Below, one piece after another: positions 1-6,180 of a stretch of 9,176 nucleotides of DNA. A program made the translations under genes and the position numbers. This DNA comes from SIG673 sp964520875 (GTDB lineage Bacteria > Bacillota > Clostridia > Oscillospirales > CAG-272). The stretch covers positions 1 to 9,176 of the forward strand of contig CAZFQJ010000063.1 of the NCBI GenBank assembly GCA_964520875.1. Direction: 5' to 3'. Within the stretch, counting starts at the first letter, position 1. Every line of letters starts with the position of its first letter. Under the pieces are notes generated by a model. It was given only the letters and a program-made list of their open reading frames with translations. It did no database searches and was not told where the DNA came from.

Positions 1-314
1 CTTACCGCCCTTTCGTGGTAATCGTCCGTAGTTCTTATGAACTTATCATAGCTCGCTCCGACCAAAGCCCAAGTATCTCTTACCTTTGAGTAAACTCCGT
101 CGACAAATTCCTTGGGCGTTATTCCCTGTTCTTTTGCCTTCGTCTCTATCTTTATACCGTGCTCGTCCGTTCCCGTAAGGAAGAATACGTCGTAGCCCTG
201 CTTACGCTTATAACGGGCGATCGCGTCCGTAAGTATCACCTCGTAAGTGTTTCCGATGTGCGGTTTACCGGAGCAGTACGGTATCGCCGTGGTAAGATAA
301 AATTTTTCTTTCAT
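1..314 (-). CDS. metG: Methionyl-tRNA synthetase, N-terminal 104 residues (runs off the window)
   Basis: This enzyme charges tRNA-Met with methionine in the cytoplasm. Only the start of the Rossmann catalytic domain is present. The first ten or so residues contain the class I strand TTAIPY. The ATP-binding signature follows at residues 19-22 and reads HIGN rather than HIGH. FLTGTDEHG at about 45-53 and FIRTTDDYH at about 92-100 are both typical of MetRS. The KMSKS loop, anticodon-binding domain and any C-terminal tRNA-binding extension lie beyond position 1. The start is the ATG at 314-312, whose last bases overlap the rluD stop (shared ATGA). A GAGG-type SD about 12 nt upstream lies inside the end of rluD, so translational coupling is likely. 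The identification is firm; from memory, HIGN is a variant found in Clostridia MetRS. Confidence 0.95.
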   Translation of the reverse strand, partial: MKEKFYLTTAIPYCSGKPHIGNTYEVILTDAIARYKRKQGYDVFFLTGTDEHGIKIETKAKEQGITPKEFVDGVYSKVRDTWALVGASYDKFIRTTDDYHERAV

Positions 315-1264
315 TTTCTGTCATCTTCCTCTTTTTCTTCGTTTTTAATGCCGTAAGTCTCGATCGCCAGCATTTCGAGGATCGATACGAGCCATCTCGG
401 TATCTTTGCGTCAAATTTCATATATTCCCCGGTCCTCGGGTGAGTAAACGCAAGCGTTTTCGCAAGCAACGCCTGACCGGAATTTTTACCTTCAAAGATC
501 CACGGGTGCCGCTTTTCGAACTGAGTATTGCCTCCGCCGTACACGGTATCTCCGAGGAGCGGGTGTCCTATCGACGCCATATGGACCCTTATCTGATGAG
601 TCCTGCCTGTCTCAAGGCGCATTTCACAGTAGGCAAATCCCTTATACCTTTCGATCACCTTATAATGCGTGACCGCGTTTCGACCGCCGACCGCTATCGC
701 CATCTTTTTTCTCTCCGTCGGGTGTCTGCCGATAGGCTTATCTATTACCCCTTCGTCGTCTTTCGGGTTACCTACCACGACTGCGCGGTATATCCTGTCC
801 GCTTTATGCTCTTTTATCTGCATAGCCAGACTGTTATGCGCTTCGTCGTTCTTTGCGACGACCAAAAGTCCGGACGTATCTTTGTCTATACGGTGGACTA
901 TTCCCGGACGTATGACCCCGTTTATTCCGGAAAGACCGTCTTTGCAATGAAAGAGCAGGGCGTTTACGAGCGTGCCGGTAAGATTTCCGACGGCGGGGTG
1001 CACGACCATACCCTTCGGCTTATTGACGACGAGCAGGTCGCCGTCCTCGTAAAGTATATCAAGAGGTATATCCTCCGGGAGCGCTATATCAGGAACCGGC
1101 TCGGGAAATTCCGTCTCTACCTCGTCTCCCTCGGAGAGCTTATAGTTTTTCGCTTTTACGAGACCGTTTACCGTAACGAGACCGTTTTCTATCAGCTTTT
1201 GCGCGGCGGAACGAGTGATCTCTTCCGTTTCGGAAACATACACGTCAAGTCTTTTTCCGTCCAA
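311..1264 (-). CDS. rluD: RluA/RluD-family ribosomal large subunit pseudouridine synthase
   Basis: This enzyme isomerises uridine to pseudouridine, probably in 23S rRNA (the RluD/YlyB group); the exact target bases cannot be read from sequence. It has 317 residues, normal for the family. An S4-like RNA-binding domain spans about residues 3-50 (GKRLDVYVSE, then ENGLVTVNG). The catalytic domain follows with NKPKGMVVHP (81-90), HRIDKDTSGL (124-133, catalytic Asp127) and GRTHQIRVH (220-228). The start is a TTG at 1264, the only reasonable initiator before an in-frame stop upstream. A purine-rich SD (AAGAGGGGG) lies about 7-15 nt before it. The N terminus is therefore slightly shorter than usual, beginning almost directly on the S4 fold. 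It follows lspA by about 34 nt and overlaps metG at ATGA, the same lspA-rluD order as in Bacillus. The acidic/lysine-rich tail (about 308-317) is unremarkable. Confidence 0.93.
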   Translation of the reverse strand: MDGKRLDVYVSETEEITRSAAQKLIENGLVTVNGLVKAKNYKLSEGDEVETEFPEPVPDIALPEDIPLDILYEDGDLLVVNKPKGMVVHPAVGNLTGTLVNALLFHCKDGLSGINGVIRPGIVHRIDKDTSGLLVVAKNDEAHNSLAMQIKEHKADRIYRAVVVGNPKDDEGVIDKPIGRHPTERKKMAIAVGGRNAVTHYKVIERYKGFAYCEMRLETGRTHQIRVHMASIGHPLLGDTVYGGGNTQFEKRHPWIFEGKNSGQALLAKTLAFTHPRTGEYMKFDAKIPRWLVSILEMLAIETYGIKNEEKEEDDRK

Positions 1265-1271
1265 AAGCCCG

Positions 1272-1280
1272 CCCCCTCTT
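1272..1280 (-). promoter_or_regulatory. Shine-Dalgarno site supporting the TTG start of rluD
   Basis: Read on the minus strand this is AAGAGGGGG, ending 7 nt before the TTG start codon at 1264-1262. It matters because no ATG or GTG is available in this frame before the upstream stop, so the SD is the main support for TTG initiation. The core AGAGG sits about 10 nt from the start, an acceptable distance. Confidence 0.6.
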
Positions 1281-1298
1281 AAAATCCTGTGTTCTCGG

Positions 1299-1838
1299 TC
1301 ATTTCATATCCCGATCTTTTTCTTTACTTTTCGCGTTCTTTATCTCCGCTCTCACGCAGTAGACCAGAAGAAGCGCGATACCGATACATACAAAAGAGTC
1401 CGCGCCGTTGAATATCCATTGCCAAAGCTTCGGAAAAGCGCAAAAATCGATGAAATCGACTACCTCTCCGTAAAATATCCTATCTATCATATTACCTATA
1501 CCGCCGCCGAGCACCATTGACGCGGAGACGTAAAAGAGCGGACTCTTATCCTCCCAGAGCAGGAGCAGGACTATGATGAAAACGATCAAAAGGCTCGATA
1601 GCGTCATAAATAGCCACCGTGCGTCCGCAAAAGAACCGAACGCGGCGCCCTTGTTCGTTATATAAGTTATATGAAGCACGTTCTTTATTATCGGTATGCT
1701 CTGACCGAGATACATCGTATTCATAACGATGAGCTTGGTCACGAAATCGCAAACGACCGTAAATATAGTAACGAAAAGGGAGATCAAAGCTCCCTTTCCG
1801 TCGATCTTTATATACTTTTTTATCTTTTCGGAAATCAT
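1299..1838 (-). CDS. lspA: Lipoprotein signal peptidase (signal peptidase II)
   Basis: This integral-membrane aspartyl protease cleaves the signal peptide of prolipoproteins after lipidation of the +1 cysteine. From the ATG at 1838 it has 179 residues, slightly longer than the usual 150-170 because of a lysine-rich cytoplasmic N-terminal tail of about 15 residues. Hydrophobic segments lie near residues 16-40, 74-96, 98-116 and 146-162, giving the expected four-helix layout. The family motifs are NKGAAFG (62-68), GNMIDR with catalytic Asp119, VVDFIDF (126-132) and FNGADS with catalytic Asp147. A TTG at 1844 overlapping the ileS stop would add two residues. I prefer the ATG at 1838 because an AGG lies 9 nt upstream, whereas it is too close to the TTG. 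Its place between ileS and rluD matches Bacillota order and implies coupling to ileS translation. Confidence 0.95.
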   Translation of the reverse strand: MISEKIKKYIKIDGKGALISLFVTIFTVVCDFVTKLIVMNTMYLGQSIPIIKNVLHITYITNKGAAFGSFADARWLFMTLSSLLIVFIIVLLLLWEDKSPLFYVSASMVLGGGIGNMIDRIFYGEVVDFIDFCAFPKLWQWIFNGADSFVCIGIALLLVYCVRAEIKNAKSKEKDRDMK

Positions 1839-1840
1839 TC

Positions 1841-4630
1841 TCAAAGACCTAATATCTTCTTACAACGCGGGCAGATATGCTCGCCGTCGACCTCTATCGC
1901 GTCCGCGGAATGCTTCCAGCAGCGCGCACACTTATTTCCGTCTGCCGGCATGACCTTGATATCGCTCTCGTCCATATCTCCGCCGTCGATAAGCTTAGTC
2001 TGAGATACTATGAATATATCGGAGAGCACGTCCTCGCCAAGCTCGGAGAGCCACTTATAAGCGCTATTGTCAACGGTATACTCTATCTTTGCCTCAAGAG
2101 ACTTTCCGATGACCTTAGAAGCTCTTGCGACCTCAAGTGCGGAGAGCACCTCGTCGCGAACGTCGAAGAGTCTGTCGTACTTCGCTTCGGTCTCGGCATA
2201 CGGCTCGCTTGCGTCATACTCGGGCATATCGTTAAGAAGAACGTTTCTTACGTCGTCGGAAGAGAGGTGAGGCATAGCCTTCCAGATCTCGTCCGCGGTA
2301 AACGCAAGTATCGGAGAAACAAGCCTTGCGAGCGCCGAAAGTATCTTATACATGACGGTCTGCGCCGCGCGGCGGCTCTCGCCGTCCTTTGCGTCGACAT
2401 AAGTTCTGTCCTTAGCGATATCAATGTAGAGCTTGGACATCTCTATCGTGCAGAAGTTGCTTATCTCGTGATAGACTATATGGAACTGGCAAGCCTCGTA
2501 AGCCGCGCGAACGTTACGAATGAGCTTATTGAGCTTCGCAAGCGCCCACTTGTCAAGATCCTCAAGCTTGTCGTCGGAGACCATATCCTTATCGGGATTG
2601 AAGTCCGTCTCGGCGGTTCCGAGATTTCCCATGAGTATCCTTGCGGTGTTCCTTATCTTTCTGTATACCTCGGAGAGCTGCTTCAGTATATCCTTGGATA
2701 TTCTTGCGTCGACCGTATAGTCTACGGACGATACCCACAGACGAAGTATATCCGCGCCGTAAGTGTCTATTATCTCCTTGGGAGATACGGCGTTGCCCGC
2801 GCTCTTGTGCATGGCTTTGCCCTCTCCGTCGACAGTCCAGCCGTGAGTTATTATCTTTTTGTAAGGCGCTCTGCCGCGTGCGGCTATCGACGTAAGCATA
2901 GAAGACTGGAACCAGCCTCTGTACTGGTCGCCGCCCTCAAGATATATATCCGCGGGCGAGGTGAGCTCTTCTCTTTCTTCAAGCACGGAAGCGTGAGAAG
3001 AACCGGAATCGAACCACACGTCCATGATATCCTTTTCCTTGGTAAAGCTCTTGCCGCCGCAGTCGGGGCATACAAAGCCCTTGGGAAGAAGCTCCTCCGC
3101 CGACATATCGTACCAGGCGTTTGAGCCTTTTACGCGGAATATCGCGGAAACGCTCTTGATAGTTTCATCGTTTATTATATACTTACCGCAATCGGCGCAG
3201 TAGAATATCGGAAGCGGTACGCCCCAGTTACGCTGACGTGATATACACCAATCGTTTCTCTCGCGTATCATGGCGATCATTCTGTCCTTGCCCCATGCGG
3301 GTATCCACTCTATGCCGTCGCATGCCTTTACCGCCGCATCGGTCATATCCGAAACGGAAGCGAACCATTGCTCGGTCGCACGGTAGATTATGGGATTCTT
3401 ACATCTCCAGCAATGCGGATAGGGGTGGACTATCTTCTGTACCGCGAGCAGAGCGCCGCTCTCCTCAAGATCCTTAAGTATCTCGACGTTAGCCTCGGCG
3501 GTGGTAAGACCGTTATACTTTCCGGCAAGCTCGGTCAGCTTACCCTTGGAATCGACAGGAACGATCAGCTCCGGAAGATCCTTGTATTTACGCCATACGT
3601 CAAAGTCCTCCGCACCGAAGCCGGGAGCGGTATGAACGCAGCCCGTACCGCTTTCAAGCGTAACATGCGCGCCGCAGATAACGTGAGAGGGACGGTCGAT
3701 AAACGGGTGCGCCGCCTTCATTCCCTCGGCGTCTCTGCCCTTGAAGCCTCCGAGGACCTCGTATTCCTCTATTCCGGCGATCTTCATGACGTTTTCGATG
3801 AGCTCTTTCGCCATTACATACGCCTCATCGCCCGCTTTGACTACGGAATATTCGTAATCGGGATTAAGGCATATACCGAGGTTTCCGGGAAGCGTCCAGG
3901 TCGTGGTCGTCCATATGACGAAATACACCTTTTCCGGTACGCCGGGAATATTTCTTATCTTACCGCCGAGATCGTCCGTGACCTCGAACTTTACGTATAT
4001 CGAATCGCATTTATCGTCGCTATACTCTATCTCCGCCTCGGCAAGAGCCGTTTCGTCGTAAGCGCACCAGTAAACGGGCTTCATTCCCTTGTAGATATAG
4101 CCCTTCTTCGCCATTTCGCCGAATATCTCTATCTGCTTTGCTTCGAATTCCGGCTTCAGCGTAAGATAAGGATCCTTCCAATCTCCGATGACTCCGAGAC
4201 GCTTAAAGCCCTCTCTCTGTCTGTCAACGTAAGAAAGGACGAAGTCCTTGCACTTATCTCTGAAGGCGGATACGGTCATCGAACCGCGGTCAAGCTTGGT
4301 CTGCTTGATTATCGCGCTTTCGGCGGGAAGTCCGTGACAGTCCCAGCCGGGAACGTACGGAGCGCACCTTCCGCTCATATTCTGATAACGGACGATGAAG
4401 TCCTTTAACGTCTTATTGAGCGCATGGCCTATATGGATATCTCCGTTGGCGTAAGGAGGTCCGTCGTGAAGCACGAACTTCGGCTTGCCCTCGTTCTTTT
4501 CCATTACGAGCTTATAGAGATCTTCATTTTCCCACTCGGCAAGCATCTCCGGCTCGCGCTGGGGAAGATTTGCCCGCATAGCGAATCCCGTCGCGGGCAG
4601 ATTAAGAGTTTTTGAATAATCGGTTGCCAT
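1841..4630 (-). CDS. ileS: Isoleucyl-tRNA synthetase
   Basis: This enzyme charges tRNA-Ile and edits mischarged valine. At 929 residues it has the length of a standard bacterial IleRS (type 1 architecture). HIGH is at 66-69 within PPYANGDIHIGHAL. The CP1 editing domain shows WTTTTWTLPGN (240-250) and GTGCVHTAPGFGAEDFD (328-344). WCISRQRNWGVPLP is at about 461-474 and DVWFDSGSS at 537-545. The KMSKS loop reads AMHKS (606-610). Two zinc-type Cys4 sets are visible: C478/C481 with C521/C524 in the catalytic insertion, and C901/C904 with C920/C923 in the C-terminal ribbon. The start is ATG at 4630 with AGGAGA 11 nt upstream. It follows the YggT-like gene by 62 nt, and I see no T-box leader. Its TGA stop overlaps or abuts the lspA start. 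It is the largest gene in the operon and intact. Confidence 0.98.
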   Translation of the reverse strand: MATDYSKTLNLPATGFAMRANLPQREPEMLAEWENEDLYKLVMEKNEGKPKFVLHDGPPYANGDIHIGHALNKTLKDFIVRYQNMSGRCAPYVPGWDCHGLPAESAIIKQTKLDRGSMTVSAFRDKCKDFVLSYVDRQREGFKRLGVIGDWKDPYLTLKPEFEAKQIEIFGEMAKKGYIYKGMKPVYWCAYDETALAEAEIEYSDDKCDSIYVKFEVTDDLGGKIRNIPGVPEKVYFVIWTTTTWTLPGNLGICLNPDYEYSVVKAGDEAYVMAKELIENVMKIAGIEEYEVLGGFKGRDAEGMKAAHPFIDRPSHVICGAHVTLESGTGCVHTAPGFGAEDFDVWRKYKDLPELIVPVDSKGKLTELAGKYNGLTTAEANVEILKDLEESGALLAVQKIVHPYPHCWRCKNPIIYRATEQWFASVSDMTDAAVKACDGIEWIPAWGKDRMIAMIRERNDWCISRQRNWGVPLPIFYCADCGKYIINDETIKSVSAIFRVKGSNAWYDMSAEELLPKGFVCPDCGGKSFTKEKDIMDVWFDSGSSHASVLEEREELTSPADIYLEGGDQYRGWFQSSMLTSIAARGRAPYKKIITHGWTVDGEGKAMHKSAGNAVSPKEIIDTYGADILRLWVSSVDYTVDARISKDILKQLSEVYRKIRNTARILMGNLGTAETDFNPDKDMVSDDKLEDLDKWALAKLNKLIRNVRAAYEACQFHIVYHEISNFCTIEMSKLYIDIAKDRTYVDAKDGESRRAAQTVMYKILSALARLVSPILAFTADEIWKAMPHLSSDDVRNVLLNDMPEYDASEPYAETEAKYDRLFDVRDEVLSALEVARASKVIGKSLEAKIEYTVDNSAYKWLSELGEDVLSDIFIVSQTKLIDGGDMDESDIKVMPADGNKCARCWKHSADAIEVDGEHICPRCKKILGL

Positions 4631-4641
4631 TTTTAAGTATG

Positions 4642-4647
4642 TCTCCT
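4642..4647 (-). promoter_or_regulatory. Shine-Dalgarno site of ileS
   Basis: On the minus strand this reads AGGAGA, 11 nt before the ATG at 4630-4628. The 62-nt spacer that holds it (4631-4692) has room for no T-box or long leader. It contains no recognisable promoter or strong hairpin, so ileS is probably read through from upstream. Confidence 0.6.
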
Positions 4648-4692
4648 ATTTGAAACTGTTTTTCGGTGTGCCGTTACCGCCGGAGCCGCGCG

Positions 4693-4962
4693 TCATACCA
4701 TGCCGAACGCTATCACATAAAGTACGCATTCGGTCAGAATGAGCGGAAAATCCACCGCGTTTCCGACTCTTTTTTCAAACGGCGAAAGAAGATATTCCGC
4801 GCCCGCCGTCCATATGTCACATTCGGTGAGTATAAAGCGAGCCGCCTTATCGTTATCCGAGAACAACGTATGTGTGATGACGGGAGATACGACGAGCAGT
4901 AGTATCTGAAAGATCACGAGAGTTCTCACGATCCCGGAGATCAGCGGAAACAAAAGCTCCAT
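4693..4962 (-). CDS. Small YggT/YlmG-like membrane protein
   Basis: This is an 89-residue protein with two hydrophobic segments, about residues 4-30 and 71-88, joined by a polar loop. The loop and second helix (roughly 47-80: acidic start, LLSPFEKRVGNAVDFPLIL) resemble the YggT pattern, in which a 'dP..piR..lp..g..D.sPl' stretch precedes the second membrane helix. The match is loose: the usual first Pro and Arg are not clearly in place. Position is the stronger argument, because it directly follows sepF, exactly where ylmG sits in Bacillota. YlmG/YggT proteins are linked to membrane and division-site organisation, but the biochemical activity is unknown. The ATG at 4962 comes 4 nt after the sepF TAA, with no good SD, suggesting translation by reinitiation. 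The alternative is an unrelated small membrane protein occupying this slot. Confidence 0.6.
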   Translation of the reverse strand: MELLFPLISGIVRTLVIFQILLLVVSPVITHTLFSDNDKAARFILTECDIWTAGAEYLLSPFEKRVGNAVDFPLILTECVLYVIAFGMV

Positions 4963-4966
4963 GAAG

Positions 4967-5344
4967 TTAATGAGCGGCGTCCTTTTCTTCGGTAGCTACG
5001 CTTATTCCGTCGGGAGTAAGCAAAAACGTTCTGTCCGCGGGACGCTCGATCTTTCCGCGTATTGCGAAGATGACTCCGGCTATATAGTCTATCATTCTTC
5101 TTGCGGCGGAATCGTCCATCTCGTCAAGGTTGAGAACTATCGTCTGACCGTTCTGAAGGCTCTCCGCTATCTCGGTAGCTTCCTTGAGCTTCTTGGGACG
5201 CACGACCTTCATCTGAAGCGTGCCGTGCGCTACGGGAGCGCTCTTTTCCCTCGGCTGATCGAAATCGTCTATCTCAAGGTCTTCATTTTCAAAATTATCG
5301 TCCTCGTAAAGATCGTCCTTCTTGTTGATATTCCAAAATCCCAT
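4967..5344 (-). CDS. sepF: Cell division protein SepF
   Basis: SepF polymerises on the inner face of the membrane and bundles and anchors FtsZ filaments at the division site in Gram-positives. The 125 residues have the standard layout. A short N terminus (MGFWNINKK) would be the membrane-targeting segment. A very acidic, disordered linker follows at about residues 10-30. The globular DUF552 domain covers about 42-117, with MKVVRPKKLKEATEIAESL, the strand GQTIVLNLDEMD, the helix ARRMIDYIAGVIFAIRG including the conserved Gly of the dimer interface, and FLLTPDGI near the end. It is shorter than the roughly 150 residues of Bacillus SepF, mainly in the linker. A near-perfect SD lies 6 nt before the ATG. 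It lies downstream of yggS and immediately upstream of the YggT-like gene, the conserved ylmE-ylmF-ylmG order. Confidence 0.93.
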   Translation of the reverse strand: MGFWNINKKDDLYEDDNFENEDLEIDDFDQPREKSAPVAHGTLQMKVVRPKKLKEATEIAESLQNGQTIVLNLDEMDDSAARRMIDYIAGVIFAIRGKIERPADRTFLLTPDGISVATEEKDAAH

Positions 5345-5350
5345 GATTTT

Positions 5351-5358
5351 ACCTCCTT
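5351..5358 (-). promoter_or_regulatory. Strong Shine-Dalgarno site of sepF
   Basis: On the minus strand this is AAGGAGGT, a full match to the anti-SD, 6 nt before the sepF ATG. It is the strongest ribosome-binding site in the window. That contrasts with the absence of an SD for the next gene down, so SepF is probably translated at a higher rate than its neighbour. Confidence 0.75.
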
Positions 5359-5359
5359 G

Positions 5360-5379
5360 TCCGCACTCTTTTCTGCGGA
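5360..5379 (-). other. Small hairpin in the yggS-sepF gap
   Basis: TCCGCA and TGCGGA form a 6-bp stem around an 8-nt A-rich loop. On the minus-strand transcript it ends one base before the sepF SD. No T-run follows in that direction, so it is not a terminator of this operon. It may be an mRNA processing or RBS-spacing element, or simply chance in a 58-nt gap. Confidence 0.3.
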
Positions 5380-5402
5380 ACCTTGTAATTTTTATTTTTG
5401 TT

Positions 5403-6134
5403 TCAGATCTGATAAGCGCGTTTTCCGAATATCGCGCTGCCTACGCGTACCAGCGTTGCACCGCATGATACCGCGTATTCGTAGCTGTCCGACATGCCCA
5501 TACTGAGTACCTCGGCTGATACCCCGGGAATACCCATGGCGCCGATCTTATCGAACAAGCTCCTTACTTCGGTGAAATAACGTATGTACTCACTTTCCGA
5601 GCAACCGGCGGGCGCCATGGTCATAAGACCTTTAACGTGTATCGACGCAAGGCGAGAGACCTCTCTTATGAACGTCTCCGCATTTTCGGGGAACACGCCG
5701 CCTTTTTCGGGTTCACGGGCGATGTTTATCTCCACAAGCACGGGCATTCGTTTTCCTATCGCGCCCGCGCGCTTGTCTATCTCCTCCGCAAGCCCGATAC
5801 TGTCAAGGGAATGTATCATCTCGACCTTATCGATTATCTGCCTTACCTTGTTGGTCTGCAGATGCCCGATAAAGTGTATGTGCAATCCGGCTTTGTCAAG
5901 TTGCGGATATTTTTGGACAAGCTCCTGTGCCTTATTTTCGCCTATGTGGTCAAGTCCAAGCTCTCTGTGAGCGTAATTTATCGCTTCGGCGTCAACGCCC
6001 TTCGTTGCCGCAAGAAGCGTAACGTCCTCCGAAGCAAAAGCGCCGTCGGCAGCTCTTTCAAGCGTTCTGTTACGTATTCGCGCTCTTACGCTTCCGAGTC
6101 TTTCGGAAACGAAGCGTTTGTATTCTTCATCCAC
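5403..6134 (-). CDS. yggS: YggS/YlmE-family pyridoxal phosphate homeostasis protein
   Basis: This cytoplasmic protein binds pyridoxal 5'-phosphate and helps balance vitamin B6 and amino-acid pools; no enzymatic reaction is established for the family. It is a single-domain TIM-barrel protein of 243 residues, close to the family norm. The PLP lysine is Lys45 in LLAATKGVDAEAI. GENKAQE is at 65-71, HFIGHLQTNK at 87-96, HSLD at 108-111, VEINIAREPEKGG near 133-145 and GLMTMAP near 169-175. The C-terminal phosphate-binding region contains LSMGMSDSYEYAV and VRVGSAIFG. The start is a GTG at 6134, supported by AAGGAGG 10 nt upstream; no in-frame ATG is nearby. It corresponds to ylmE, which precedes sepF (ylmF) in Bacillota. 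It is separated from miaA by 46 nt of AT-rich sequence that could hold a promoter. Confidence 0.95.
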   Translation of the reverse strand: MDEEYKRFVSERLGSVRARIRNRTLERAADGAFASEDVTLLAATKGVDAEAINYAHRELGLDHIGENKAQELVQKYPQLDKAGLHIHFIGHLQTNKVRQIIDKVEMIHSLDSIGLAEEIDKRAGAIGKRMPVLVEINIAREPEKGGVFPENAETFIREVSRLASIHVKGLMTMAPAGCSESEYIRYFTEVRSLFDKIGAMGIPGVSAEVLSMGMSDSYEYAVSCGATLVRVGSAIFGKRAYQI

Positions 6135-6144
6135 CGTTAAGCTG

Positions 6145-6151
6145 CCTCCTT
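6145..6151 (-). promoter_or_regulatory. Shine-Dalgarno site fixing the GTG start of yggS
   Basis: The minus strand reads AAGGAGG, 10 nt before the GTG at 6134-6132. An ATG four bases further on is out of frame, so this SD is the main support for GTG initiation. Confidence 0.65.
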
Positions 6152-6180
6152 TTGCGCCGTTTTTCTAAGTATAACATATT

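Noticed and set aside
440..1282. 280-codon plus-strand open frame opposite rluD
   Set aside because: It is codon-aligned with a firmly identified pseudouridine synthase and is a shadow frame.
1842..1844. TTG start of lspA overlapping the ileS stop
   Set aside because: It is possible, but the SD-like AGG is only 3 nt away, whereas the ATG six bases downstream has proper spacing.
1877..3124. 415-codon plus-strand open frame opposite ileS
   Set aside because: It is codon-aligned with ileS, shows no recognisable domain, and is explained by scarcity of TTA/CTA/TCA codons in ileS.
3368..4408. 346-codon plus-strand open frame opposite ileS
   Set aside because: It has the same phase and explanation as the other frame opposite ileS, and its translation is Arg/Leu/Tyr-rich with no family resemblance.
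4668..4692. GC-rich inverted bases between the YggT-like gene and ileS that might form a terminator
   Set aside because: Only about 4 bp of stem can be paired and no T-run follows on the minus strand.
5360..5400. Plus-strand hairpin followed by a T-rich run, resembling a rho-independent terminator
   Set aside because: No plus-strand gene leads into it, the stem is only 6 bp, and the T-run is interrupted and several bases away.
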